Source of the DNA: VRUE01 sp963844395 | GTDB taxonomy: Bacteria > Actinomycetota > Thermoleophilia > Solirubrobacterales > 70-9 | DNA: 64,000 nucleotides | Direction of reading: 5' to 3' | Assembly (NCBI GenBank): GCA_963844395.1 | Contig: CAWJNX010000002.1 | Coordinates: 124,001-188,000, forward strand | Part shown: one piece after another, positions 18,347 through 26,632 of the stretch | Layout of the letters: every line of letters begins with the position of its first letter | Numbering within the stretch: position 1 is the first letter of the stretch | Program-made: the position numbers and the translations under genes | The notes under the pieces: model-generated | Seen by the model: only the letters and a program-made list of their open reading frames with translations | Databases searched by the model: none | Told to the model about the DNA's origin: nothing

Positions 18347-19001
18347 TTATTTGATGCGGCCGCCCGCGCCGAGGTAGCTGAACTTCACAGCGAGGGCGAC
18401 GGCCTCGGTGCGGGTGTCGACCTCCAGCTTGGCGATCGCGTTGCGGACGTGGGTGTGGACGGTCGCCGGGCTGAGGCCGAGTCGCTCGGCGATCTCTTTC
18501 ACCCGCAGCCCCTCGGCGAGCAGCTCGAGGATCTGGCGCTCGCGCGGCGAGAGGTGGAGCAGCTTCTCGACCTCGGATGGCTTGCCGCCGGCGAAGTCGC
18601 CGCCGAGGAAGGTGCCGCCGCCGGTCACCGCTTTGACCGCGCGGGCGATGTCCTCGGCCGGCGCCGACTTGAGCACGTAGCCGGAGGCGCCGGCCCGCAG
18701 CGCCAGCGCCAGCAGGTCGGGCTGGGCGTGCGCGGTGAAGATGATCACCTTGGTGCGCGGGCGAGACCTTGAGCACCTCCTTGGTGGCCTCGATCCCGTC
18801 GCGTTTGGGCAGCTCGACGTCGATGATCAGCACGTCGGGCTCGAGGTCCTTGACCACGTCGACGACGTCGCGGCCGTTCGCCGCCTCGCCGACGATCTGC
18901 AGCGCGTTGGAGTTCGCCATCCGCGCTTTGATCGCCTCGCGGACGATCTCGTGGTCGTCGCAGAGGACGACCCGCTTGGCCCCGCCGACACTGGCGCTCA
19001 T
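18347..19001 (-). CDS. LuxR/NarL-family response regulator, one frameshift
   Basis: Two-component DNA-binding regulator. The receiver domain reads RVVLCDDHEIVREAIKARM, with phospho-acceptor LIIDVELPKRDGIEA. A frame change near 18755 separates it from VIIFTAHAQPDLLALALRAGASGYVLKSAPAEDI. The C-terminal LuxR HTH reads LSPRERQILELLAEGLRVKEIAERLGLSPATVHTHVRNAIAKL. Joined length is about 217 residues, normal for NarL-type regulators. Its ATG overlaps the serS stop (ATGA), so it is probably translated with serS. No cognate histidine kinase is adjacent; the kinase at 54.2 kb has its own receiver partner. Confidence 0.88.
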
Positions 19002-20270
19002 GGTGGCCCGATCCTCTCAGGCGCGCCGTAGGGATGCAAAGTATTGGGTAGCGTGAAACCGCCGTCCCGGTCCTGCCGGTTCTCGATCAGCGCGATCATC
19101 GTCCTTCCCACGGCCACGGCCGTGCCATTCAGCGTGTGCACAGCCTGGGGTGCTTCGTTATCGGCAGGCCGGTACCTACAACTGAGGCGACGCGCTTGGT
19201 AGTCGGTCGTGTTCGAGCAGGAGGTCAGCTCGCGGTAGCGGTCCTGGCTCGGGATCCACGCCTCGCAGTCGTACTTCTTGGCCGCCGGGGCGCCGAGGTC
19301 GCCGGCGGCGACGTTGACGACGCGGTAGGGGATCTCCAGCTCGGTGAGGATGCGCTCCTCGATCGCCAGCAGGCGCTCGTGCTCGGCCGCCGACTGCGAC
19401 GGCTCGACGAACGAGAACATCTCGACCTTGTCGAACTGGTGGACGCGGAAGATGCCGCGCGTGTCGCGGCCGGCGGCGCCCGCCTCGCGGCGGAAGCAGG
19501 GGGAGAAGCCGGCGTAGCGCAGCGGCAGCTGCTCGGCCTCGAGGATCTGGTCGGCGTGCATGGCGGCGAGCGAGACCTCCGAGGTGCCGACCAGGAAGAG
19601 CTCGTCCTTGGGGATCTCGTAGATCTGGTCGCGGTCGCCGGGCAGGAAGCCGGTCCCGTAGAGCGCCTCCTCGCGGACCAGCACCGGCGGGATCACCGGC
19701 TCGTGGCCCTCGCCGCGGACGAGGTCGATCGCGAAGCGGACCAGCGCCAGCTCGAGCAGGACGAGGTCGCCCTTCAGGTAGGCGAAGCGGGAGCCGGAGA
19801 GCGCGCCGCCGTCTCCATGTCGATCAGACCCAGCGTCGGTGCCGATCTCGAGGTGGTCGCGCGGCTCGAAGTCGAAGCTCGGCCGGGTCGCCCACCTCGC
19901 GCAGGACGACCGCGTCCTCCTCGCTGGTCCCTTCGGGGGCGTCGGGGTCGGGCAGGTTCGGGAGCGCGGCGGCGACCCGCTCGAGGTCGGCCTCGACCTT
20001 CTCCAGCTCCGCCTTGCCGGCCTCGATCGTCTCCTTCAGCCCCTGGACCGCCTCCATCTCCGCGGCGGCCTCGCCGCCTTGCTGCTTGGCCTCGCCGATC
20101 TGCTTGGAGAGCGTCTTGCGCTCCGCCTGGGCCCCCTCGATCTCGGGCAGCAGCTCGCGGCGGCGGGCGTCGAGCGCCAGCAGCTCGTCGACCCGCTCGG
20201 CGGCGCCGCGGCGCGCCAGCGCCGCCTTGACCCGCTCGGGATCGGAGCGGATCAGCTTCAGGTCGAGCAT
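18998..20270 (-). CDS. serS: Seryl-tRNA synthetase, class II, with frameshifts near 19810-19885
   Basis: Charges tRNA-Ser with serine. The N-terminal tRNA-binding coiled coil is evident (MLDLKLIRSDPERVKAALARRG, then a long Glu/Ala/Lys-rich helix pair to about residue 115). The class II core follows: motif 2 FSPCFRREAGAAGRDTRGIFRVHQFDKVEMF and motif 3 HTLNGTAVAVGRTMIALIEN. About three small indels between 19810 and 19885 scramble the joining segment, which should read FDFEPRDHLEIG, then GLIDMETAARLSGSRFAYLKGD. Joined length is about 424 residues, normal for SerRS. As an essential gene it is unlikely to be dead, which argues for sequence errors. Confidence 0.92.
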
Positions 20271-20282
20271 CGAGAGGAGAGG

Positions 20283-20681
20283 TTAGGGCGAGGGCTCGCC
20301 GGGGCGGGGAGCTTCTTCGGCGTCCTTGCCCGAGTACTTGGCGACGAAGCGCGCCAGCGCTTCGGCTTCCTCGCCGACGACGATGTTCTGGGGCATGATC
20401 GCCCCGGAGAAGCCGCCGTTCTGGATCGCGAAGAGAGCATCGTCGTAGGTCTCGGTTCGCTGGTCGAGGTTCGGCCCCTGCGTGCGGATGCTGCGATTGC
20501 CGGTTCCCTGGGTGCCGGCGGCGCTCAGCGTGTGGCAGCCGGAGCAGTGCGTGGCGAAGAGGACCGCCCCGTTGTAGTCGGGGTCGTCCTTGGAGACCGA
20601 GATCCCTTCCTCGCCGAAGCCGCAGGCGGCGAGGGCGAGGGCGGCCACGACGGCCAAGGCTATGGCAAGAGCGGGTCGCAC
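20283..20681 (-). CDS. Lipoprotein c-type cytochrome
   Basis: Small mono-heme cytochrome c of 132 residues, anchored outside the membrane. The N-terminus is a lipoprotein signal (hydrophobic stretch, then lipobox LAAC at about 17-20). The heme motif CSGCH follows at about residue 46, with a likely distal methionine in GAIMPQN. The tail is proline/glutamate-rich. It resembles class I cytochromes used as electron carriers to terminal oxidases. It lies 12 nt upstream of serS on the same strand, so read-through is possible, but there is no functional link. No oxidase genes are in the window. Confidence 0.88.
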   Translation of the reverse strand: MRPALAIALAVVAALALAACGFGEEGISVSKDDPDYNGAVLFATHCSGCHTLSAAGTQGTGNRSIRTQGPNLDQRTETYDDALFAIQNGGFSGAIMPQNIVVGEEAEALARFVAKYSGKDAEEAPRPGEPSP

Positions 20682-20747
20682 GCGGCGGGGATCATATTGT
20701 CTGGACTAGATGATCGACTCCCGAGGCCCGCGCGCCGGGACGGCGCC

Positions 20748-21225
20748 ATGAGCGCCCCCGATCCCAGCCCGCTTCCGCGCCGCGATGGGGAAGCTGCCGA
20801 CCGGCGTCACCGTGGTCAGCGCCGCGGGGCCCGACGGGCCGGCCGGCGCGACGGCGAACGCGGTCTCCTCCCTCTCGATCGAACCGATGCTGATGCTGGC
20901 CTGCCTCGACCGCGGCTCGCGCACCCTGCTCGCCGTGCAGGCCGCCAACCGCTTCGGGATCAGCGTCCTGCACGCGGGCCAGGAGGAGATCGCCCGCGCC
21001 TTCGCGACCAAGGCGCCGGTCGCCGACAAGTGGGAGGGCATCGGCTGGAGCGAGCGCGACGGCATCCCGGCGATCGACGGCGCCCTCGTCTGGGTCGCCT
21101 GCGACCTGCGCGACGTGATCGCCGGCGGCGACCACGTCATCGTCACCGGCGAGGTCCGCGACCTGGCGACGAGCGAGGGCGACCCGCTCGTCTTCCACGA
21201 TGGCGAGTACCGGCCTTTGAGCTAG
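20748..21225 (+). CDS. Flavin reductase family protein (FMN-binding split barrel), N-terminal frameshift
   Basis: NAD(P)H:flavin oxidoreductase-like protein. The family opening FRAAMGKLPTGVTVVS is encoded from 20773, and the frame is open to 21225. The rest (ATANAVSSLSIEPMLMLACLDRGSRTLLAVQAANRFGISVL) matches split-barrel flavin reductases that feed two-component monooxygenases. An ATG at 20748 (MSAPDPS) is in another frame; one extra base in 20760-20772 would join it to FRAA, as homologs expect. The safely readable frame starts at ATG 20785, but that methionine lies within the conserved motif and is not the true start. The partner monooxygenase is unknown. Confidence 0.82.
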
Positions 21226-21318
21226 AGCGCCGCCCGATGTGGCGGCTCGCAGCTTCCACGCCGCGAATCGCGGTCTTCTTGGCCGACTTAGCCGTCGGCA
21301 GTACGATTAGTGCTCAAA

Positions 21319-21498
21319 ATGCAGCCGAATGCACACACTCAAAGTTCCGCGGCTACCAAGGATATCGGCAACCTGGACCGAGCAGCCGCCGAGCGCCGAC
21401 GGGCCGACCGGGCGCTTTCGATGAGTGAGCGGTTGGCTCGGGTTCATCACCTCTGCAAGCAGGTAAGCGCCATCAAGGGCGCCGCCCGGGCGCATTGA
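21319..21498 (+). CDS. Small protein coupled to nucleotidyltransferase (candidate antitoxin)
   Basis: A 59-residue charged protein (alternative GTG start at 21310 adds three residues). Its C-terminal half, MSERLARVHHLCKQVSAIKGAARAH, is a predicted amphipathic helix. An ERL helix of similar kind ends the XRE protein of the module at 49.3 kb. Its TGA stop overlaps the TTG start of the downstream nucleotidyltransferase by one base step (TTGA), so expression is coupled. I do not recognise a named family. A candidate -10 (TACGAT, 21302-21307) with a weak -35 lies just upstream. An antitoxin role is inference from context. Confidence 0.55.
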   Translation: MQPNAHTQSSAATKDIGNLDRAAAERRRADRALSMSERLARVHHLCKQVSAIKGAARAH

Positions 21499-21965
21499 CC
21501 GACCTCGACCTCCGCTCGCTGCTCCAAGCACTGCACGAGCAAGGAGTCGAGTTCGTCGTCATCGGAGGAGTTGCAGTGGGAGCGCATGGCTATGTGCGTG
21601 CGACGGCGGACCTCGATCTCGTCCCGAATCCCGACCCCGAGAATCTCGGTCGGCTCGTGAAGATCCTGGATTCGCTCGAGGCGACGCTTCCGACCGCCGG
21701 GGGCCGGCGTTTCGATCCCAGTCAAGACGCTCGAGTCGTTCGGCGCGGAGGCAATGTGACCGCCGATACCTCGCTCGGAGGCCTGGACGTAATTCAGCTG
21801 ACGGACGGCGTGCCGGGTTACTCGCAGCTCATGGCTGACGCGGTGGAGAGCGACCTGCTTGGCGTCCCGGTGCGGGTCTGCTCGCTTGCTCGCCTACGAG
21901 AGATGAAGCAGGCGCAGGATCGCCCTCAGGATCGCGCCGACCTGCAGAACCTGCCGGAGAGCTAG
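21495..21965 (+). CDS. MNT-fold nucleotidyltransferase family protein (module 1)
   Basis: A 156-residue protein with the minimal nucleotidyltransferase signature: VIGGVAVGAHGYVRATADLDLVP gives the G-G loop and D-x-D pair, and a third acidic residue is probably in GGLDVIQ. The tail reads RVCSLARLREMKQAQDRPQDRADLQNL. It is a clear paralog of the protein at 63111-63608 and a distant one of 49634-50119. Such stand-alone proteins are usually annotated only as nucleotidyltransferases or DUF6036/AbiEii-like. The TTG start overlaps the small upstream gene's stop. Toxin-like nucleotidylation of RNA or protein is a family-level possibility, not shown here. Confidence 0.72.
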   Translation: MTDLDLRSLLQALHEQGVEFVVIGGVAVGAHGYVRATADLDLVPNPDPENLGRLVKILDSLEATLPTAGGRRFDPSQDARVVRRGGNVTADTSLGGLDVIQLTDGVPGYSQLMADAVESDLLGVPVRVCSLARLREMKQAQDRPQDRADLQNLPES

Positions 21966-21993
21966 TCATCTCGAGGAGTAATCTGCGCGGGCG

Positions 21994-22506
21994 ATGGAGG
22001 CGGCAGCCGTACCGCGACAGCAGTGGACGTTCGCGCAGAAGGCGATCGTGGTGCTGGCGGCGCTGCAGTTGCTCTGGGCGACGGCGGGGCTGATCGCCGA
22101 GCCGAGCATCGACTTCGGCGAGGACGCGGTGACCGAGCGGGTGCTGTGGGTCGACTTCAACGGCGTCCACGCAATCTCCGGCTTCCTGCTCTTCCTGCCC
22201 GCCTTCTACTTCGCGCTGCGACCGAAGTGGGCTCTCTACTACGCGATCTACGTCGCCGTCGCGCTGATCTCGACCGGGATCTGGGCGCTGTTCTCTACCC
22301 AGCCGGCCTGGGTCTTCACCTTCCCCAACAACGCCAGCGACGGCGATCTTCCACATCGCCACCGGGCGGTGTTCGCGATCGTCGCCGCGATCCAGCTGGG
22401 ACTGGACCGCCAAGTTCCCCTGAGCACTGCCGGTAGGGGTGGAACGTCTTTTACCGTGTCAGAGCGACGGCTCGGGAAAGTCGCCAACGGCTGCGGAAAA
22501 GGTTAA
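21994..22506 (+). CDS. DUF4383-like membrane protein, internal compensating frameshifts
   Basis: Small four-helix membrane protein, with helices near residues 17-37, 57-77, 83-103 and 128-145. The segment VDFNGVHAISGFLLFLPAFYFALRPKWALYYAIYVAVALISTGIWALF, then PAWVFTFPNNASD, matches DUF4383-type proteins. A one-base insertion near 22343 and a one-base loss near 22365 hide the expected AIFHIATGAVFAIVAAIQ. The true 3' end is unclear: as read, the frame runs through family I palindrome copy 3 to 22506, but another frame stops near 22421. Function unknown. Confidence 0.68.
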   Translation: MEAAAVPRQQWTFAQKAIVVLAALQLLWATAGLIAEPSIDFGEDAVTERVLWVDFNGVHAISGFLLFLPAFYFALRPKWALYYAIYVAVALISTGIWALFSTQPAWVFTFPNNASDGDLPHRHRAVFAIVAAIQLGLDRQVPLSTAGRGGTSFTVSERRLGKVANGCGKG

Positions 22507-22525
22507 GTGGAACCTCTGCGGATGC
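22426..22525. repeat. Family I palindromic element, copy 3 (inverted, degenerate)
   Basis: GGTAGGGGTGGAACGTCTT (22432-22450) and GAAAAGGTTAAGTGGAACCT (22496-22515) are reverse complements of the conserved parts of copy 1. The arms still pair partly. It also contains GGGAAAGTCGCCAACGG (22474-22490). It lies between convergent genes and supplies the TAA that currently closes the DUF4383-like frame. Confidence 0.7.
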
Positions 22526-22527
22526 GT

Positions 22528-22962
22528 TCAGAACGCGGCGCTGGTCCCGGCCGCGCGGAGGCCAAGGAAGAGGATCACTCCGCAGCTGACGGCCATGATG
22601 CCCATCTCGCGGCGGACGATGGCGAGGGCGAGGGACTGCTGGTCGTCGGCGGGGAGGGACTCGAAGTCGAGGTCGCCCAGCTCGCGCTCGGCGGCGCCGG
22701 TGCGGGCGCCCTCGGCGAGGAAGGAGACGACCAGCGGCAGGATCCCGTAGAGGTAGTGGAGGTCGCCGCTCGCTTCGTGGCCGGTGAAGACGAGCAGGCC
22801 GCCGAGCATCGCCTGGATGAAGACCGCGATCTGGGCGGCGCGCAGCAGGTACCAGAAGGGGACGGAGGCCTGCGAGCGGAGCCAGGCGACGCCGCCGACG
22901 GCGAAGGCGGCGAGGTTGAGGGCGATCAGCGCGACGCCGACTACGAGGTGGAGCTCGGACAT
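22528..22962 (-). CDS. Conserved membrane protein of unknown function upstream of nuo
   Basis: A 144-residue protein with four predicted helices: MSELHLVVGVALIALNLAAFAVGGVAWL, LLRAAQIAVFIQAMLGGLLVF, LHYLYGILPLVVSFLAEG, and a C-terminal MAVSCGVILFLGLRA. The His in TGHEASGDLHYLYG sits at the third helix edge. I do not recognise a named family. It diverges from nuoA over 153 bases, and a location beside complex I suggests, without proof, a respiratory or envelope role. The start codon ATG 22962 gives a clean N-terminal helix. Confidence 0.6.
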   Translation of the reverse strand: MSELHLVVGVALIALNLAAFAVGGVAWLRSQASVPFWYLLRAAQIAVFIQAMLGGLLVFTGHEASGDLHYLYGILPLVVSFLAEGARTGAAERELGDLDFESLPADDQQSLALAIVRREMGIMAVSCGVILFLGLRAAGTSAAF

Positions 22963-23115
22963 CGCCCTATCTCCTCCCGAGAGGGTCGGGATTCCGCTTC
23001 CTGATGCGGAAAAGCACTATGTAGCAAGTTGTCACAATGTGGGTGTATAACAGCGGCTGCGGCGCGGTTGGCCGGGCAGCGACAGGCCCGGCATTGCACC
23101 GGCGCCGGCCTCCAA

Positions 23116-23495
23116 ATGCTGAAGAGCTACCTGCCGATACTCGTCTTCGCCTTCCTCGGCGTGATCGTCGGGAGCGCCTTCGTGATGCTCAACCACCTGA
23201 TCGGCCCGAAGCGGCCGCAGGCCGGCGACCGCGGCGGGCCGGCGGCAGGACGGAGCCGTACGAGTCCGGGATCCCGGTCAGCGCCTCGCACGGGCTGCGC
23301 TTCGGGGTCAGCTTCTACCTGATCGCGATGCTCTTCATCCTCTTCGACATCGAGGTCGTCTTCCTCTATCCGATCGGGGTGATCCTGAAGGACGCGGACA
23401 GCCTCTTCGTGCTCGGCGAGCTGGTCGTCTTCGTCGTCCTGCTGCTCGTCGCCTTCGTCTACGTCTGGCGGAAGGGGGCCCTGGATTGGAGGTAG
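23116..23495 (+). CDS. nuoA: NADH-quinone oxidoreductase subunit A, one frameshift
   Basis: Small membrane subunit of complex I. It starts MLKSYLPILVFAFLGVIVGSAFVMLNHLIGPKRP. A one-base loss near 23240-23260 shifts the frame, after which TEPYESGIPVSASHGLRFGVSFYLIAMLFILFDIEVVFLYP shows the conserved NuoA loop and helix (YESG, FDIE). The cysteine usually present in the YECG motif is a serine here. It ends ALDWR. Three helices and about 126 residues are as expected. It heads the nuoA-N gene cluster; the nuoB start lies 11 nt downstream of its stop. Confidence 0.9.
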
Positions 23496-23506
23496 AGCGG
23501 CAGTCG

Positions 23507-24175
23507 ATGCGGGACCGGCAACTGCGCGCTCGCGACATGCTGCGCGGCGACCTCGAGGGCGAGGAGCTGGAGCGCTACGTCGAGGAGCGGGTGGTGATGA
23601 CTAGCTTCGACAAGATGCTCGGCTGGGCGCGGGCGAACTCGATGTTCCCGCTCACCTTCGGCCTCGCCTGCTGCGCGATCGAGGCGCCGATCTCGATCGT
23701 CACCGCCCGCTACGACCTCGCCCGCTTCGGCGCCGAGGCGCTGCGGGCCTCGCCGCGCCAGGCGGACATGATCATCCTCTCGGGCCGCGTCTCGATCAAG
23801 ATGGCGCCGGTCGTCCGCCGCCTCTACGACCAGATGCTGGAGCCGAAATGGGCGATGGCGATGGGCGCCTGCTCCTCCTCGGCCGGGATGTTCTCCAACT
23901 ACGCGGTGGTGCAGGGCGCCGACAAGTTCATGCCGATCGACATCTACGTCCCCGGCTGCCCGCCGCGGCCGGAGGCGGTCCTCTACGGCTTCACCAAGCT
24001 GCAGCGCAAGATCATGGGCAGCCCCGACCCGGGCTGGCGGCAGCGCTACAACGCGGCCGGCACCGAGGAGTGGGCGCGGGGCGGCCCGGCGAGCGCGCCG
24101 AGCCCCGAGGCGGCCGAGGCGTACGAGGCACGCCAGGGAGCTGATCGGTGCCTGACGCGCCCGGACTGGAGCTGA
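23507..24175 (+). CDS. nuoB: NADH-quinone oxidoreductase subunit B
   Basis: Hydrophilic complex I subunit carrying iron-sulfur cluster N2. The motif GLACCAIE holds the tandem cysteines. The remaining ligands are in GACSSSAGMFSNYAVVQG and the C-terminal VPGCPPRPEAVLYG. ATG 23507 (MRDRQLRARDML) follows a GGAGGT at 23488-23493 by 13 nt; a TTG at 23486 is the alternative. The C-terminal tail after KIMGS is long, about 50 residues, and overlaps the nuoC start by 28 nt. That is unusual and may reflect one of the small indels common in this region. Confidence 0.93.
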   Translation: MRDRQLRARDMLRGDLEGEELERYVEERVVMTSFDKMLGWARANSMFPLTFGLACCAIEAPISIVTARYDLARFGAEALRASPRQADMIILSGRVSIKMAPVVRRLYDQMLEPKWAMAMGACSSSAGMFSNYAVVQGADKFMPIDIYVPGCPPRPEAVLYGFTKLQRKIMGSPDPGWRQRYNAAGTEEWARGGPASAPSPEAAEAYEARQGADRCLTRPDWS

Positions 24176-24749
24176 TCCGGGGCGAGATCGAGCAGGACCA
24201 CCCCGGGGCGGTGCTCGACACGAGCTTCGACCGCAGCCAAGCGGCGCTGGTCGTCGACCCGAGCCCAGATCCTCGCCGTGCTCACCTGGCTGCGCGACGC
24301 GCCCGGCCAGGGCTACGGCTTCCTCTCCAGCCTGCACGCAGCCGATTACCTCCCGGCCCAGCCCACGCTTCGGAGTGCACTACGAGCTGCTGAATCGCGA
24401 CCGGGTCGAGCGTTTGCGTGTCAAGGCGATGCTGGAAGACCCCGCCTCTTCCGCGGGTGGCATGGGGGATGGGGGGGTCGAGGACGCCCTCGCCCGCAGC
24501 GCCCCCCCATCCCCCAGACAGGACCCGCGGCCGGGCGCTGCCGGAAATCGACTCATGCGTGGAGCTGTTCCCCACGGCCGAGTTCCAGGAGCGAGAGGTC
24601 TTTCGACTTCTTCGGGATCGTGTTTCGGGGCACCCAACCTGACGCGCATCCTGATGCCGGACGACTACGTCGGGTGGCCGCAGCGGCGGGACTTCCCGGT
24701 CGGCGGCGAGCCGGTCACCTTCACCTACAACGAGCGGAACTATGGCTGA
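24148..24749 (+). CDS. nuoC: NADH-quinone oxidoreductase subunit C, several frameshifts and an internal palindrome
   Basis: Peripheral 30-kDa complex I subunit. The GTG start (MPDAPGLELIRGEIEQDH) follows AGGGAG by about 8 nt. Conserved pieces appear in successive frames: ILAVLTWLRDAPGQGYGFLSSLHAADYLP, FGVHYELLNRDRVERLRVKAMLEDP, ALPEIDSCVELFPTAEFQEREVF, DFFGIVFRG and PNLTRILMPDDYVGWPQRRDFPVGGEPV. These match NuoC in order. Between LEDP and ALPEI lies a roughly 95-nt GC-rich palindrome (24451-24530) absent from normal NuoC. At least four frame changes are needed, so the subunit cannot be translated as read. Sequence error plus a genuine insertion is the simplest reading. Confidence 0.85.
24451..24530. 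repeat. Family II palindrome inside nuoC
   Basis: CCGCGGGT (24451-24458) pairs with ACCCGCGG (24523-24530), and TGGGGGATGGGGGGG (24463-24477) with CCCCCCCATCCCCCA (24502-24516), both perfectly. The right side carries GACAGGACCCGC (24517-24528), the core shared with elements at 38646-38657 and, inverted, 60836-60847. It interrupts NuoC between two conserved segments. Confidence 0.85.
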
Positions 24750-25945
24750 GCTCGATACGACGAAGGAGAAGCGATCTCGACAGCGAGGTGATGACGATCA
24801 ACATCGGGCCGCACCACCCGGCTACCCACGGGGTGCTGCGGCTCGTCGTCGATCTGGAAGGCGAGGTGGTCAGGGACCTCAAGCCGCTTGATCGGCTACG
24901 TCCACACGGGGATCGAAAAGTCCTGCGAGGCGCAGAGCTACTGGAAGGTCATCCCCTTCGTCGAGCGGATGGACTATGTCTCCTACTTCTTCCAGATGGA
25001 GGCCTTTTGCGGCGCGGTCGAGCGGTTAGTCGGTCTGGAGATCCCGCCTCGGGCCAAATACCTGCGGACGATCTTCCTCGAGCTGAACCGGATCCACTCC
25101 CACCTCGTCTGGCTGGGGACGACGGCGCTCGACCTGGGTGCGGTCTCGATGCTCTGGTATTGCTTCCGCGAGCGCGACAAGATCCTCGATCTGTTCGAGA
25201 TGGCTACCGGGCAGCGGATGCACACTCGCTACTTCCAGGTCGGCGGCGTGATCGAGGACATCCCGCTCGGCTTCGAGGCAAAGCTGCGCGAGTTCATCGC
25301 CGAGATGCCGGTGCGGGTCGGCCAGTACGAGGACCTGCTCGACCGCAACGAGGTCTTCCTCTCGCGGACCAAGAACGTGGGGATCGTCTCACGCGAGCGG
25401 CTGCTGGAGCTGGGCGTGACCGGTCCGCTGCTGCGCGCCTCCGGCGAGCCCTGGGACCTGCGCAAGGCCTTCGACTACCTCGCCTACCCCGAGTCGAGTT
25501 CAAGGTCCCGGTCGGCACGGTCGGCGACAACTACGACCGCTACCGGGTACGGCTGGCCGAGATGGTCGAGTCGGTGCGGATCGTCGAGCAAGCGCTCGAC
25601 GGGCTGCCCGAAGGACCGTTCATCGCCGACGACCGCAAGTACGTGCTGCCGCCGCGCTCGGAGCTTTCGACCTCGATGGAGGCGCTGATCCATCACTTCA
25701 AGTTGGTCACCGAGGGCTACCGGGTGGCGCCGGGCGAGGTCTACTACTCGATCGAGTCGCCGCGGGGCGAGCTGGGCTGCTTCGTGCTTGCCGATGGCTC
25801 GGCGAAACCGGCGCGGGTGCACTACCGCGATCCGTCGTTCGTCAACCTGCAGGCGTTCAGGGACATGTCGGTCGGGGGCTACGTCGCCGACATGATCGCC
25901 AGCCTCGGGATGCTGGACCCGATCTTGGGTGGGGTGGACCGGTGA
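24742..25945 (+). CDS. nuoD: NADH-quinone oxidoreductase subunit D, three frameshifts
   Basis: 49-kDa complex I subunit lining the quinone pocket. ATG 24742 (MAELDTTKEKR) overlaps the nuoC stop by 8 nt. Reading across frames gives LDSEVMTINIGPHHPATHGVLRLVVDLEGE, IGYVHTGIEKSCEAQSYWKVIPFVERMDYVS, IHSHLVWLGTTALDLGA and, after a shift near 25497, EFKVPVGTVGDNYDRY through to GGYVADMIASLGMLDPILGGVDR. The HPATHG histidines and the C-terminal R are intact. Shifts fall near 24774, 24890 and 25497. About 400 residues in total, normal length. Identity is certain; integrity of the gene as sequenced is not. Confidence 0.92.
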
Positions 25946-26069
25946 GGAGGACCAGCGTGCGCGGGTCTGTCACGGCGGATGGCCAGCCGTGCGGATCGCC
26001 AAGGGTCGAGTTCCAGATCGCGTCTTCAGCTGAGGTGTCCCGAGCTTCATGAGGTGGACTGTCCTCCTG
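25944..26069. repeat. Palindrome-like segment across the nuoD-nuoE junction
   Basis: GAGGAGGAC at 25944-25952 faces GTCCTCCTG at 26061-26069 (one mismatch). Inside, GCGGGTCTGTCACGG (25961-25975) matches the family II core GCGGGTCCTGTCACGG except for one missing C, and CACGGC/GCCGTG (25971-25991) forms a small hairpin. It covers the nuoD stop and the odd N-terminal extension of nuoE. Confidence 0.5.
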
Positions 26070-26632
26070 AGCTGCGGGAGGAGATCGAGGAGCGGATGGC
26101 TCGCTATCCCGATCGGCGCTCGGCTTCGATTCCGGCACTTTGGGCTGTGCAGAGACTCTATGGCTGGTGCACGCCGGAGGGGATTCGGCAGGCGGCGGCC
26201 GTGATGCGGGTGACGCCCGCGTATCTCGAGTCGGTGGCGAGCTTCTACGACCTGCTGCACACCGAGCCGGTCGGCGAGCATCAGGTCCACGTCTGCACCA
26301 ACATCAGCTGCTGGATGCGAGGCGGCGACGGGCTGCTCGACGCGTTCCAGGCCGCAGCGGAGGGCAAGGACGTGTTCGTCACCGGCTTCGAGTGTCTGGG
26401 CGCCTGCGACATCGCGCCGATGGCCTCGATCGACGAGCGCTACTTCGGCCCGCTCGAGGCCGCCGACGCGGCGACCGCGATCGAGCAGCTGGTTGCGGGC
26501 GGCGAGGTGCTGCCCGAGAAGGCACTGGAGATGCGGCCGCTGGCGGGCGACGCCGCGGACGGCAGCCGTGCTTCGGCCGGCGCTGAAGCGCCGGTTCCGC
26601 GCGACCGTGACGGAGACTCGTCCGATGCCTGA
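25979..26632 (+). CDS. nuoE: NADH-quinone oxidoreductase subunit E
   Basis: 24-kDa thioredoxin-like subunit with a 2Fe-2S cluster. The conserved body starts at PPELREEIEERMARYPDRRSASIPALWAVQRLYGW. Cluster ligands are in VCTNISCWMRGG and GFECLGACDIAPM. ATG 25979 adds about 25 residues that are not NuoE-like and are encoded by a palindrome-like segment (25944-26069). GTG 26054 (inside EVDCPPELR) gives a more usual N-terminus. A charged, non-conserved tail of about 30 residues ends with the stop overlapping the nuoF ATG by 8 nt. Confidence 0.9.
   Translation: MASRADRQGSSSRSRLQLRCPELHEVDCPPELREEIEERMARYPDRRSASIPALWAVQRLYGWCTPEGIRQAAAVMRVTPAYLESVASFYDLLHTEPVGEHQVHVCTNISCWMRGGDGLLDAFQAAAEGKDVFVTGFECLGACDIAPMASIDERYFGPLEAADAATAIEQLVAGGEVLPEKALEMRPLAGDAADGSRASAGAEAPVPRDRDGDSSDA

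Noticed and set aside
18347..19001. Response regulator paired with the histidine kinase at 54 kb
   Set aside because: The kinase already overlaps its own receiver gene and the two loci are 35 kb apart; no evidence links them.
24278..25945. A single 555-residue gene in the nuoC-nuoD region
   Set aside because: It is a mosaic of NuoC and NuoD fragments joined by out-of-frame sequence; the conserved pieces change frame within it.
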